A DNA stretch of 52,102 nt, from the NCBI GenBank assembly GCA_018335275.1, contig JAGXKM010000005.1, positions 1 through 52,102 on the forward strand, read 5' to 3'. Numbering within the stretch: position 1 is the first letter of the stretch; every line of letters begins with the position of its first letter. Under the pieces are notes generated by a model. It worked only from the letters and a program-made list of their open reading frames with translations. It did no database searches and was not told the DNA's origin. The translations under genes were made by a program, and so were the position numbers. Source of the DNA: Anaerolineales bacterium (lineage in GTDB: Bacteria > Chloroflexota > Anaerolineae > Anaerolineales > UBA11858). Positions 1 through 9,063 of the stretch are shown one piece after another.

Positions 1-1966
1 CATAACCAAACATTTCCGCCAAAGGTACCATGGCGCGCACTGCCTGGGTTCCTCCAGGACGAACTTCCATTCCCAAGACATCCCCCCGCCGAGAATTCAT
101 CTGGTTGATGATCTCGCCCAGGAAATCTTCCGGGATGACCACTTCCACGAACATGACCGGTTCCTGTAAAACGGGTCGACCGCGTTGAATTCCCTTCCGA
201 AAAGCCATGGAACCTGCCAACTTGAATGCCAAATCACTGGAATCGACTTCGTGATGTGAGCCGTCAAATAATCTAACTTTTACATCCGTGACCGGGTAAC
301 CCGCCAGCACGCCGGACTCCGCTGCGTTTCGGACACCTTTTTCCACGGCGGAAATGAACTCGCGGGGAATCGCGCCCCCGTATATATCACTCTCAAACTC
401 AATCCCGCTGCCATCCTCACCGGGCTGCAATTCCATGACGACATGGGCGAACTGCCCATGACCGCCCGATTGTTTAACGTGGCGGTATTCAACCTCGGGA
501 ACCGGTTGGGTGATGGATTCTTTATAAGCCACCCGCGGTTTCCCCACCCGGGCCTTCACTTTAAATTCGCGCAGCATGCGGTCAATGAGCACTTCCAGGT
601 GAAGTTCTCCCATCCCCGATATCAATGTCTGCCCTGTATCAGGATCCGTGCGCACCTTGAAGGTGGGGTCCTCTTCAGACAGCTTTTGCAGAGCGGTGGA
701 TAATTTGTCTTGATCCGCAGTGGTTTTGGGTTCAATAGCCACGGAAATCACCGGGTCCGGGAAGGTGATGTTCTCGAGCAGAATAGGCGCTTCCTGGTCA
801 CACAAGGTATCTCCCGTAAAGGAATTCTTCAAACCCAGAACCGCGGCGATATCACCGGCATGCGCTTCTTCAATGTCCTCCCGGCGATCGGAGAACATGC
901 GTATTAATCGACCCACGCGCTCCTTCTCATCTTTTCCGGGGTTATAGACGCTCGACCGTTGGGTGATAGTCCCTGAGTAAATTCGGATATATGCCAATCT
1001 GCCTACATAGGGATCGGTGACGATTTTAAACACCAACGCGCTCATGGGTTCGTCATCGAAAGCTTCCCGCGTGATCTCCTCCTCCGTTTCCGGGTCCAAT
1101 CCCTGGACCGGAGGGATATCAAGAGGAGAAGGTAAAAATTCCACAACGGCATCTAACAGCGGTTGGATGCCCATGCTCTGCAAAGCGCTCCCACAATAAA
1201 CGGGGGTCAACTCGTTATCGATGACCGCCTGCCGCAGGGCTTTTTTTATCTCCATCTCCGTGATATCTTTCTCTTCTAAGTACTTCAGCGTCAGTTCCTC
1301 ATCCGTTTCCGCGACTTTCTCAATAAGTAAACTGCGCTTTTCTTTATACTCATCCAGCAAATGGGAAGGAATTTCCTTTTCAATGGCAGCGCTGCCTTCT
1401 TCATTTTCCCAGACAAATGCTTTTCCCGAGATCAAATCCACCACCCCGGAAAACTCTTCTTCCACCCCAATGGGAATCTGAACGGGGATCGGATTCGCGC
1501 CCAGGCGTTTCTGGATCATTTCTACTGACCGGTCGTAAGATGCTCCCACCCGATCCATCTTATTAATGAAACATATCCTGGGCACCTCGTAAAGGTCCGC
1601 CTGGCGCCAGACTGTTTCACTTTGAGGTTCCACGCCCTGCACGGCGTCAAAAACGACTACGCCTCCGTCCAGGACCCGGAGCGAACGCTGCACCTCGGCA
1701 GTGAAATCAATGTGCCCCGGCGTGTCAATAATATTCACCAAATGCTTCTGCCATACAGCAGAAACCGCTGCAGAGACGATCGTAATCCCCCGCTCCCTCT
1801 CCTGCTCCATCCAGTCGGTCACGGTTGTGCCATCATCAACAGACCCCAATCTGTGCGTTTTTCCCGTGTAATACAGGATACGCTCAGTGGTTGTGGTCTT
1901 GCCCGCATCAATGTGGGCAATGATACCTATATTTCGAAACCGCTCCAATGGATATTTCCGGGTCAT
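1..1966 (-). CDS. fusA: Elongation factor G, 3' end cut by window edge
   Basis: Translational GTPase that drives ribosomal translocation and, with RRF, ribosome recycling; cytosolic. Translating the minus strand from the ATG at 1964-1966 gives an unbroken frame of 655 codons to the window edge. It starts [20 protein letters not shown] and has the P-loop AHIDAGKT at residues 17-24, DTPGHIDFT (G3) and NKMDR (G4). The family is usually about 690-700 residues, so roughly 40 C-terminal residues lie outside the window. An AGGTG Shine-Dalgarno sits 5 nt before the ATG. The gene follows rpsG by about 30 nt, the classical str-operon order rpsL-rpsG-fusA, which marks this as the main EF-G rather than a paralogue. 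No frameshift is visible. Confidence 0.96.
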   Translation of the reverse strand, partial: MTRKYPLERFRNIGIIAHIDAGKTTTTERILYYTGKTHRLGSVDDGTTVTDWMEQERERGITIVSAAVSAVWQKHLVNIIDTPGHIDFTAEVQRSLRVLDGGVVVFDAVQGVEPQSETVWRQADLYEVPRICFINKMDRVGASYDRSVEMIQKRLGANPIPVQIPIGVEEEFSGVVDLISGKAFVWENEEGSAAIEKEIPSHLLDEYKEKRSLLIEKVAETDEELTLKYLEEKDITEMEIKKALRQAVIDNELTPVYCGSALQSMGIQPLLDAVVEFLPSPLDIPPVQGLDPETEEEITREAFDDEPMSALVFKIVTDPYVGRLAYIRIYSGTITQRSSVYNPGKDEKERVGRLIRMFSDRREDIEEAHAGDIAAVLGLKNSFTGDTLCDQEAPILLENITFPDPVISVAIEPKTTADQDKLSTALQKLSEEDPTFKVRTDPDTGQTLISGMGELHLEVLIDRMLREFKVKARVGKPRVAYKESITQPVPEVEYRHVKQSGGHGQFAHVVMELQPGEDGSGIEFESDIYGGAIPREFISAVEKGVRNAAESGVLAGYPVTDVKVRLFDGSHHEVDSSDLAFKLAGSMAFRKGIQRGRPVLQEPVMFVEVVIPEDFLGEIINQMNSRRGDVLGMEVRPGGTQAVRAMVPLAEMFGY

Positions 1967-1997
1967 GTTCACCTAAGCTCAAGCTAAAACGTAAAAA

Positions 1998-2465
1998 TTA
2001 ATATCGGAAATGTGAGAAAGCCCGATTGGCTTTCGCCATGCGATGGGATTCTTCCTTCTTCCGCACCGCGCTCCCTTCATTATTAGAAGCGCTCAACAAC
2101 TCATCAGCCAGACGTTCTGGGAACTGCTGACCTGTCCGGGAACGAACGGAGTCCAAGATCCACCGTGTAGCTAACGCAAACTGGCGGTGGGATGGGACTT
2201 CCATCGGGATCTGATACGTCGCTCCACCGATCCGGCGAGGACGAACTTCCATCCGAGGAGAGGAATTCTCAATCGCCTGTTCAAAGACTTCTAACGGATC
2301 CTGGCCAGTTTTCTCTTCAATGATGTCAAAAGAATCATAGACCAATGTTGTAGCGAGGTTTTTCTTGCCCCGTTTCAGCACATGGTTAATAAACGTTTGC
2401 ACCTTGACATTGTTGTAACGAATATCAGGGCTTATTTCTCGCCTATCTGCTCTTCTTCTTCGCAT
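1998..2465 (-). CDS. rpsG: 30S ribosomal protein S7
   Basis: Primary 16S rRNA-binding protein of the small-subunit head, near the E site and mRNA exit. The 155-residue product has the usual S7 length (about 156). It begins MRRRRADRREISPDIRYNN, contains the signature around residues 75-95 (RPRRIGGATYQIP), and ends in the conserved tail MAKANRAFSHFRY. The ATG at 2465 has a GGAG Shine-Dalgarno 7 nt upstream. It is the middle gene of rpsL-rpsG-fusA, 65 nt after rpsL and 31 nt before fusA. In other bacteria S7 represses its own operon by binding mRNA; no such site could be proven here. Identification is secure. Confidence 0.97.
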   Translation of the reverse strand: MRRRRADRREISPDIRYNNVKVQTFINHVLKRGKKNLATTLVYDSFDIIEEKTGQDPLEVFEQAIENSSPRMEVRPRRIGGATYQIPMEVPSHRQFALATRWILDSVRSRTGQQFPERLADELLSASNNEGSAVRKKEESHRMAKANRAFSHFRY

Positions 2466-2530
2466 CCAATTTCTCCATCTGACTCTGTCTTAAAAAGGTC
2501 TCCGAAACGTGTACCTCGCACTGAGGGGAG

Positions 2531-2944
2531 TTACGGCTGTTTTGTACCGTATTTGGAACGACTTTGCTTCCGGTCATCCACCCCGCTGGCGTCCAACTTA
2601 CCGCGCACGATGTGATAACGCACACCGGGAAGGTCTTTTACACGCCCACCGCGCACTAAAACCACAGAGTGCTCCTGCAGGCCGTGCCCTTCTCCCGGGA
2701 TATACGCCGTGACTTCAATGCCGTTCGTCAAGCGCACACGGGCGATTTTCCTCAGGGCGGAGTTCGGCTTCTTTGGGGTCATGGTGCGGACCACAGTACA
2801 CACCCCGCGTTTTTGGGGAGCACCTCTTTCCTGCTTAATCCGTTTTTGCTTCATAGAGTTAAACGTATACCGCAGGGCAGGTGCCTTGCTCTTCTCTTTC
2901 TTTTCTTCTCGACCCTTTCTTACCAGCTGATTAATCGTGGGCAC
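2531..2944 (-). CDS. rpsL: 30S ribosomal protein S12
   Basis: Decoding-centre ribosomal protein. The start is set at the GTG 2942-2944 because S12 proteins begin [12 protein letters not shown] and a GGGAGG Shine-Dalgarno lies just upstream; an in-frame ATG further upstream (3055) would add 37 residues unlike S12. The 137-aa product carries [11 protein letters not shown], the loop with the streptomycin-determining Lys, and GVRYHIVRG. Residues about 24-42 hold the insertion before APQKRGVC seen in Gram-positive-type S12 (Bacillus-like) and absent from the E. coli type. It is the first gene of an rpsL-rpsG-fusA transcript that has its own promoter (3079-3107) and a long leader. rpoC, which usually precedes it, is absent. 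Confidence 0.96.
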   Translation of the reverse strand: MPTINQLVRKGREEKKEKSKAPALRYTFNSMKQKRIKQERGAPQKRGVCTVVRTMTPKKPNSALRKIARVRLTNGIEVTAYIPGEGHGLQEHSVVLVRGGRVKDLPGVRYHIVRGKLDASGVDDRKQSRSKYGTKQP

Positions 2945-2983
2945 ATCTGCCTCCCAACACTCTTCTAACCAATTTTCAATATA

Positions 2984-3012
2984 CAAGGCCATCTTTTCTA
3001 ATGATGGCCTTG
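2984..3012 (-). promoter_or_regulatory. Perfect 10-bp leader hairpin upstream of rpsL
   Basis: Arms CAAGGCCATC (2984-2993) and GATGGCCTTG (3003-3012) pair perfectly around a 9-nt loop. The hairpin lies in the roughly 130-nt leader between the predicted promoter and the rpsL GTG. No U-tract follows it, so an intrinsic terminator is unlikely. Its position fits a ribosomal-protein feedback site or an mRNA-stability element, which is inference only. Confidence 0.5.
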
Positions 3013-3078
3013 ATTTGCTATCACCATATAAACAGCGTATCGAATCCATGCCCAATTCTTTTTGGGCGACGATTTAGG

Positions 3079-3107
3079 ATTTTATCATGCGAGTATGTGA
3101 TAGTCAA
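3079..3107 (-). promoter_or_regulatory. Sigma-A-type promoter for rpsL-rpsG-fusA
   Basis: On the minus strand a TTGACT -35 (3102-3107) and a TAAAAT -10 (3079-3084) are separated by exactly 17 bp, and each differs from consensus by one base. The predicted start near 3072 gives a leader of about 125-130 nt. It lies in the 211-bp gap after rpoB, so the S12/S7/EF-G genes can be transcribed independently of rpoB. Confidence 0.75.
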
Positions 3108-3155
3108 GCCACATAGGTACATTTTCAAGTTCAACTTCTCCAATTAAAGTCTTAT

Positions 3156-6100
3156 TTAGCGTCGGCCCAAACCCAACAAACCTGTACTCATGCGCGGGAT
3201 TTGAGTTCGACTATCTTCCTTGCCAAAGCTGATCACCTCGCCGTCGTCCGTGATAGCTTCGATAGCTAGACCCAGGCTCTGCATCTCTTTGACCAGCACG
3301 CGGAACGAGGCCGGGATCCCAATATCCTCAATGGGCTCGCCTTTGACGATCGCCTCATAGGCCTGTACTCGCCCCACCACGTCATCGGACTTCACCGTCA
3401 GCATTTCCTGCAAGGTATAGGCAGCGCCGTACGCTTCCAAAGCCCAGACCTCCATCTCACCAAAACGCTGGCCACCAAACTGAGCTTTTCCGCCCAGCGG
3501 CTGCTGGGAGACCAGGCTGTAAGGGCCCGTGGAACGGGCATGGACCTTGTCCTCAACCAGGTGGTGGAGTTTGAGCATGTTCATGACGCCGATCGTCACA
3601 GGATGGTCGTAGGGCTCACCGGTCTGGCCATCTCGTAAAATCTGCTTACCAAAGATCGGTAGGGGCCTCCCGGTTTCATCAACCACTTGATCGGCGCGGT
3701 CCAGGAGTTCTTCGTAACCCAATTCCTCCAGATCGCCTTCTGGCTCTTCCTTGACCGTCTTTATCCACATCTTCAAACAAGCCGAGACAGCACGCTCATC
3801 TTGCGCTTCCCGCTCGGAAACGGGGATCTCCTGATCTTCAAAGAAGACAATTTCCTCTGGATCATAGCCTTTCTCGCGGAGCCATTCCCGCAGCACCGAA
3901 CGTCGGGCGTAGGTGCGATCCGTGACAATGCGATAGACATCATATCCTTCGTCGCCCAGCCAGTGTTCTAAGTACAAGCGCCGGGCCTCATCATCATCGT
4001 GTATGTCCGCCGGTTCATAATCAAAGCCGCTCAACCACTCCCAGGCTCTCTCTCCGGCCTCTTTCCAGGCTTCATCGATCATCCAGGCTCGTGCCAGCTC
4101 CGCCTCGATTTCGCTTTCCTCCGCGCCGTCAAAGACCGGCGTGATAGCCCGGAACCCAAGTTGTTCTGCCGCCCACCCGAGGTGGGCTTCTAATACCTGC
4201 CCGATGTTCATCCGCCCGGGAACGCCTGTGGGACTGAGCAGCATGTCCACAGGAGTCCCATCTTCAAGGAAAGGCATATCCTCTTCAGGGACGACGGTGG
4301 AAATCACACCTTTGTTACCATGGCGGCCGGCAACCTTATCCCCTGCGGTCATACGCCTTTTCTGGGCCACAAAAACGCGGACCATCTTTTCCACACCTGC
4401 AGACAAATCAGTATGGTCCTCCCGCGTAAATACCTTGACATCAATCACCTTTCCACGCTCTCCGTGGGGCATGCGCAGAGATGTATCCTTCACATCGCGG
4501 GATTTTTCCCCGAATATCGCTCTCAACAATCGTTCTTCCGGTGAGAGTTCTTTTTCTCCCTTGGGAGAAATCTTTCCGACGAGGATATCATTCGGTTCTA
4601 CTTCCGCTCCCACCCGGATGACGCCCGTTTCATCTAAATCCTTCAATGCGTCCTCGCCCACATTGGGGATATCTCTCGTGATCTCCTCGGGTCCTAATCG
4701 GGTATCCCGGGACTCAACCTCATGTTCCTCTATGTGGATCGAGCTGTACCTGTCACCCTTCGTCAGGTGATCGGAAATCACTACTGAGTCCTCAAAGTTC
4801 GCTCCCTCCCAGGACAGGAAAGCCACAGTCACATTCTGACCCAGGGCCAGGTTTCCATTCACCGTAGAGGAAGAATCCGCAATCACGTCCCCTCTCTTGA
4901 CGACCTGTCCCTTGCTGACGATGGGACGCTGATCAATGCAGGTGCTCTGATTAGAGCGCTCATACTTCCACAACTTATGCTCGTGGATTTCATTATCCTT
5001 ACTGCGGATGACAATTTTATTTCCAACCACAGACTCGACCTCTCCGTCCTCTTCAGCCAGCAAAACCTGCCCTGAATCCAGAGCGGCGGGTTTCTCGATC
5101 CCCGTTGACACACTGGGGATGTCAGGCTTCAGGAGGGGTACACCCTGGGCTTGCATGTTAGATCCCATCAAGGCCCGGTTTGCATCGTCATGGGACAAGA
5201 AGGGAATCAATGCAGCGCTGATACCCACGATCTGATTGGGAGCCACATCGATATAACTCACATCATACGGATCGACAAACAGGAAATCCGAATGGTGCCG
5301 GGCAGAGATCCTATCCTGGACAAACTCGTAATGGTCGTTAATGGGTGAGTTCGCCTGGGCGATGTAATAACGGTCTTCTGCATCTGCTGCCAAGTATTCC
5401 ACTTCCTCGGAGACAAAGGGTTCCACGGCGATTTCTTCCACTTTCGCCTTTTTCATGGCTTTGACCATGTCCTCTGTGATCCGTTCTCCTTCCTTCGCAA
5501 TCACTTTGTCTTTTTCAGGATGAACCACATCTTCCCGCAGCATAGCGCCCAGGACTTCCGGATCCTCAGGCGAAACATCTTGTTTCACCTTGCGGTAGGG
5601 AGTTTCGATAAATCCATAATCATTGACCCGGGCATAAGATGCAAACCTCCCAATCAAACCGATATTCGGGCCCTCGGGGGTCTCAATGGGACAAATGCGA
5701 CCATAGTGGGATTGGTGCACGTCCCGGACATCAAACCCCGCCCTCTGACGGTGCAATCCTCCCGGCCCCAAAGCGGATAAGGTCCGCTTATGACGGAGTT
5801 CGGAAAGCGGGTTGGTCTGATCCATAAACTGGGACAGCTGACTGGAACCAAAAAATTCCCGCAGGGAAGCCACCACAGGACGGATGTTGACCAGGGAAAC
5901 CGGGGACATTTTTTTCTTGCCACGGATTGACATCCGCTCCCGGATTACGCGCTCCATCCTCCGCAAACCGACGCGCAGTTTGTTTTCGATGAGCTCATCC
6001 ACCGTCTTAATCCGCCGGTTACCGAGATGGTCAATATCATCCGGGTCTTCCATGCGGTTGTTAATCTGGATCATGCGCCTAACAAGATGATAAATGTCCC

Positions 6101-7073
6101 ATTTCGTGATCGTTTGATGGCTGATGGGAACTTTTTCGTTGAGCTCATACTTCTGGTTCAACTTGTATCGACCAACACGTTCCAGGTTATATCGGCGGTC
6201 GTTGAAAAGTTGATCCTCTAAAAATTCCTTGGCGTTCTCAACTGTGGCTGGATCCCCCGGACGCATCCTCTTGAAAAAATCTATTAACGCCACTTCGGCG
6301 ATCGTCATCCCTTCCGGAACTTCCCAGTCCGGTTCCTGTCCAAAACAGGCAGGGATGAACATGCGGTCGGGATCTGTATCCACGTCTTCAAAAAGGGACA
6401 TCAATTCTTCATCTGTGCCCTCTTTAATCGGCGAATCTTCTATTCCATCATCAACGGCTGCCAATGCGCGGAGAAAGATGGTCACCGGAATGGTCCGTTG
6501 GCGGTTAAAGCGAATGGTCAGATAACCCGTTTTCCGGGTCTCGAACTCCATCCAGGCGCCGCGGTCAGGAATCATTTTGGCAGTCGCCAGACGGCGTCCC
6601 GTGGAGCGATCCACTTCCGCTTCAAAATAAACGCCCGGAGAGCGGATCAATTGGGAGACGATCACCCGTTCTGTACCATTAATAATGAAGGTTCCCTTGG
6701 GGGTCATCTCCGGGAATTCACCCATAAATATTTCTTGTTTGATTGGTTCAGGGACCTTAGAACCAGCGAGCAGGACTGAGACATACAAAGGAGAAGAGTA
6801 GGTCAGGTCTCGCTCCACACACTCCTGCACGGAATGCTCCGGCTCTTCAAAACGGTATGTCAATCCCCACTGTTCAGCCTCCGGTGTATGGGAGGGGAAA
6901 TACAGCCTCATCTTTTCGTTATACGACTCAATAGGTGAGATTTCATGAAGAAGATTCGCTACACCCTCTGTCTTCAAGCGCTTGAAGGATTCCAGCTGGA
7001 CCTGAATCAGCGGGGGAAGGGGATATCGATAATGGGTGCGTGCGTAATTTTTGGCCTTATCAACCTGAGCCAT
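3156..7073 (-). CDS. rpoB: DNA-directed RNA polymerase subunit beta
   Basis: Beta subunit of RNA polymerase; with beta-prime it forms the catalytic core. The 1305-aa product shows the fork/rifampicin region (residues about 407-440, GSSQLSQFMDQTNPLSELRH with D418, H428 and S433 intact, a rifampicin-sensitive pattern), HYGRICPIETPEGPN at 457-470, and the C-terminal clamp GGKAQFGGQRFGEMEVWALE. Residues about 985-1135, between TPVFDGA and GKQILRDGQTGE, form an acidic, helix-rich insertion of roughly 120 residues beyond the E. coli arrangement. The ATG at 7073 has AGGAG 8 nt upstream. Unusually, no rpoC follows (rpsL is next) and no rplJ/rplL precedes (era is divergent). Its own promoter is at 7247-7275. 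Confidence 0.98.
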   Translation of the reverse strand: MAQVDKAKNYARTHYRYPLPPLIQVQLESFKRLKTEGVANLLHEISPIESYNEKMRLYFPSHTPEAEQWGLTYRFEEPEHSVQECVERDLTYSSPLYVSVLLAGSKVPEPIKQEIFMGEFPEMTPKGTFIINGTERVIVSQLIRSPGVYFEAEVDRSTGRRLATAKMIPDRGAWMEFETRKTGYLTIRFNRQRTIPVTIFLRALAAVDDGIEDSPIKEGTDEELMSLFEDVDTDPDRMFIPACFGQEPDWEVPEGMTIAEVALIDFFKRMRPGDPATVENAKEFLEDQLFNDRRYNLERVGRYKLNQKYELNEKVPISHQTITKWDIYHLVRRMIQINNRMEDPDDIDHLGNRRIKTVDELIENKLRVGLRRMERVIRERMSIRGKKKMSPVSLVNIRPVVASLREFFGSSQLSQFMDQTNPLSELRHKRTLSALGPGGLHRQRAGFDVRDVHQSHYGRICPIETPEGPNIGLIGRFASYARVNDYGFIETPYRKVKQDVSPEDPEVLGAMLREDVVHPEKDKVIAKEGERITEDMVKAMKKAKVEEIAVEPFVSEEVEYLAADAEDRYYIAQANSPINDHYEFVQDRISARHHSDFLFVDPYDVSYIDVAPNQIVGISAALIPFLSHDDANRALMGSNMQAQGVPLLKPDIPSVSTGIEKPAALDSGQVLLAEEDGEVESVVGNKIVIRSKDNEIHEHKLWKYERSNQSTCIDQRPIVSKGQVVKRGDVIADSSSTVNGNLALGQNVTVAFLSWEGANFEDSVVISDHLTKGDRYSSIHIEEHEVESRDTRLGPEEITRDIPNVGEDALKDLDETGVIRVGAEVEPNDILVGKISPKGEKELSPEERLLRAIFGEKSRDVKDTSLRMPHGERGKVIDVKVFTREDHTDLSAGVEKMVRVFVAQKRRMTAGDKVAGRHGNKGVISTVVPEEDMPFLEDGTPVDMLLSPTGVPGRMNIGQVLEAHLGWAAEQLGFRAITPVFDGAEESEIEAELARAWMIDEAWKEAGERAWEWLSGFDYEPADIHDDDEARRLYLEHWLGDEGYDVYRIVTDRTYARRSVLREWLREKGYDPEEIVFFEDQEIPVSEREAQDERAVSACLKMWIKTVKEEPEGDLEELGYEELLDRADQVVDETGRPLPIFGKQILRDGQTGEPYDHPVTIGVMNMLKLHHLVEDKVHARSTGPYSLVSQQPLGGKAQFGGQRFGEMEVWALEAYGAAYTLQEMLTVKSDDVVGRVQAYEAIVKGEPIEDIGIPASFRVLVKEMQSLGLAIEAITDDGEVISFGKEDSRTQIPRMSTGLLGLGRR

Positions 7074-7401
7074 AGAAATTACTCCTAATGTTCTCTAAAA
7101 GTTTGTGTTTGCCTTTCTTCTCTTGAAAAAGGTCACTGCGGGGTTCCAGCTTCACATGAAGGCAGTTTCCTGCCTGCTTACAAACTCAACTCTGTCTGAA
7201 ATAAGCCTAAACGTCATGGATTTAAATACCTAGACCCAGACAAGAAATTATAATAAGTTCCTTGCATTTGGTCAAGATACGTCGGTATGTAATCTTTCCC
7301 CCTTATTAAAAAGCACGGACACGATTTCTTCAGCGTTCCCCATGCTTGCATAAAGTATACTACATTAAAGGCGTGAATATCAAATGAGGAAAAATTAATT
7401 C
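7074..7401. other. Divergent rpoB/era control region
   Basis: No gene is visible in these 328 bp. They hold the rpoB promoter (7247-7275, minus), its leader of about 165 nt, and a small leader hairpin at 7160-7175. On the minus strand that hairpin reads AGGCAG-GAAA-CTGCCT, a 6-bp stem closed by a GNRA-type loop. The era side has an A/T-rich TATACT near 7357 but no convincing -35. Confidence 0.6.
7247..7275 (-). promoter_or_regulatory. Sigma-A-type promoter for rpoB
   Basis: The minus strand reads TTGACC (7270-7275), a 17-bp spacer, then a perfect TATAAT (7247-7252). This is one of the best promoter matches in the window. Predicted initiation near 7240 leaves a leader of about 165 nt. It supports rpoB as an independent transcription unit. 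Confidence 0.8.
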
Positions 7402-8301
7402 ATGGATAACTACAAATCAGGTTTTATCGCTGTCATGGGACGGCCAAACGTCGGGAAGTCAACCTTGCTCAACTCACTTCTCCATCAAAAAATTGCTGCG
7501 GTTTCCCCCAAACCCCAAACCACCCGCTTCCAACAATTTGGCATCCTTACCTTAGATCGGGGCCAATTGATTTTTGTAGATACAGCCGGTCTACACCATC
7601 CCCATCATACCTTAGGTGAATATATGAATGAAGGAGCCAAAAGTGCCCTTAAGGACGCTGACATGGGGCTGCTGATCGTCGATGGCAGCGACATCCCTCC
7701 CCGGGATGAAGACCGGTTGATTTTGGATATCCTGGGAGAAATTGAGCCTACACCTGCCATGGTCATCGCTATGAACAAAATTGACAAGCTCACCTCTCAA
7801 CAGGTTAAGGAACATGCAAATGCATACCAGGGGTTGATACCCGATGCAGAACTTATCCCCATTTCCGCAACCCGCGGAGACCATCTAGACCAGCTTACTG
7901 ACACACTTATCCAATATCTCCCAGAGGGACCTCCCCTTTTTCCTGAAGATCAAGTTACGGATCTCTTCGAAAGGGATATCGCAGCGGACATGATTCGGGC
8001 GGCTGCCATGATCCATTTAAAACATGAAGTTCCCCACGCCATCGCAGTTCGCATTGATGAGTTCAAGGAACGGAATGATCACGGAGCTTATATTTCTGCC
8101 ACTCTTTTCGTAGAACGCGAATCTCAAAAAGCCATCGTTATCGGCAAAAATGGGAGCATGATAAAAAGGATCGGGATCACCGCCAGAAAGGAAATCGAGG
8201 AGATGAGCGGGAGGAAAGTCTACCTTAAATTACGAGTAAAAGTACGCAAAAACTGGCGCAATGATGAAAACACCTTGAACCTTCTGGGTTTCAAAAAATG
8301 A
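7402..8301 (+). CDS. era: GTPase Era
   Basis: Essential small GTPase that binds the 3' end of 16S rRNA during 30S assembly. At 299 aa it has the normal Era length. The G1 P-loop GRPNVGKST lies at residues 13-21, followed by DTAGLH (G3) and NKID (G4). The C-terminal KH domain contains IGKNGSMIKRIG and ends in the Era-typical WRNDENTLNLLGF region. It is transcribed away from rpoB. Its stop codon overlaps the start of the following membrane-protein gene (ATGA), so the two are probably translationally coupled. The Shine-Dalgarno (GAGGA) is somewhat distant, about 13 nt from the ATG. Confidence 0.97.
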   Translation: MDNYKSGFIAVMGRPNVGKSTLLNSLLHQKIAAVSPKPQTTRFQQFGILTLDRGQLIFVDTAGLHHPHHTLGEYMNEGAKSALKDADMGLLIVDGSDIPPRDEDRLILDILGEIEPTPAMVIAMNKIDKLTSQQVKEHANAYQGLIPDAELIPISATRGDHLDQLTDTLIQYLPEGPPLFPEDQVTDLFERDIAADMIRAAAMIHLKHEVPHAIAVRIDEFKERNDHGAYISATLFVERESQKAIVIGKNGSMIKRIGITARKEIEEMSGRKVYLKLRVKVRKNWRNDENTLNLLGFKK

Positions 8302-8969
8302 ATCTTTATCTTATGCTGGGATTCTCAGGTTTGATCGCGATCATCAATGGGTTCGCTGTCTCTTACAGGCAAAGAAAAATTAACTACATCACCAAGCCTG
8401 GACCCATCCTGATCCTGATCATCACCCTTTTCCTGCTTCCTTCTCAAACTCATTTGACAAGGTGGTTTATCGCAGCATTATCCCTTTCAGCGGCAGGAGA
8501 TATATTGCTACTTTTCGGAGAACGATTCTTCCTCCTAGGGCTGGGTGCTTTTTTAGGGGCCCACCTTTCTTATATCATCGCCCTCAACAAAACCCTCCCT
8601 CCCCGTCAACCACCCCTGATCCTTCTTCTCCTCGGGGCGATTTCCCTCACCAGCGCACTTTACACCCCTCTTTATAAAGCTTTGAGAAAACGAGGTCAGA
8701 AATCGTTCATCCTGCCCACCCTGCTTTACGCGCTCAGCCTCACCGGGATGTTAACTTCCTGTTTCGCTGCCTGGGTTCGACCCACCTGGAGCCAACAAAG
8801 CAGCTTCTTCCTATCCCTCGGAGGATCCTCCTTCTTCCTCTCAGATGCCATGCTCGCCTGGCACCGCTTCATCAGCACCCTCAAAAACCGAGATATAAAA
8901 GTTCGCCTGACATACTACCTCGGCCAGATATGCCTGGCTTTCGGCGTAATCCTCCAATCACAAGCCTAA
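8298..8969 (+). CDS. YhhN/TMEM86-family membrane protein, lysoplasmalogenase-like
   Basis: A 223-aa polytopic inner-membrane protein with about seven or eight hydrophobic helices. The family pattern is visible as LSAAGDILLLF, FLLGLGAFLGAHLSYI and FFLSDAMLAWHRF, the Asp and His positions conserved in YhhN/TMEM86 proteins. Characterised members hydrolyse the vinyl-ether bond of lysoplasmalogens. That activity here follows from family membership and is not shown by the sequence. It overlaps the era stop by 4 nt and ends convergently with the PBP-like gene 94 bp away. Family assignment is fairly secure, the substrate is not. Confidence 0.75.
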   Translation: MNLYLMLGFSGLIAIINGFAVSYRQRKINYITKPGPILILIITLFLLPSQTHLTRWFIAALSLSAAGDILLLFGERFFLLGLGAFLGAHLSYIIALNKTLPPRQPPLILLLLGAISLTSALYTPLYKALRKRGQKSFILPTLLYALSLTGMLTSCFAAWVRPTWSQQSSFFLSLGGSSFFLSDAMLAWHRFISTLKNRDIKVRLTYYLGQICLAFGVILQSQA

Positions 8970-9063
8970 CTTCTGGGAACTCCGAAAAGTGAGAGAGATC
9001 GCCAAAGACGGAAGGCTGGGACCCTCCAATTATCCTTTTATTTGAGATAAATAATGAGGGGTT

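Noticed and set aside
2945-3055. 37-residue N-terminal extension of S12 from an upstream ATG
   Set aside because: Not S12-like, and a good Shine-Dalgarno precedes the GTG at 2944; the extension is leader DNA containing the hairpin.
4141-4770. 209-codon open frame antisense to rpoB
   Set aside because: Composition is Ser/Arg/Pro-rich, there is no ribosome-binding site, and rpoB on the other strand is certain; this is a shadow frame.
7340-7365. TATACT as an era promoter
   Set aside because: No acceptable -35 at 16-18 bp and no TG extension; left as unassigned A/T-rich sequence.
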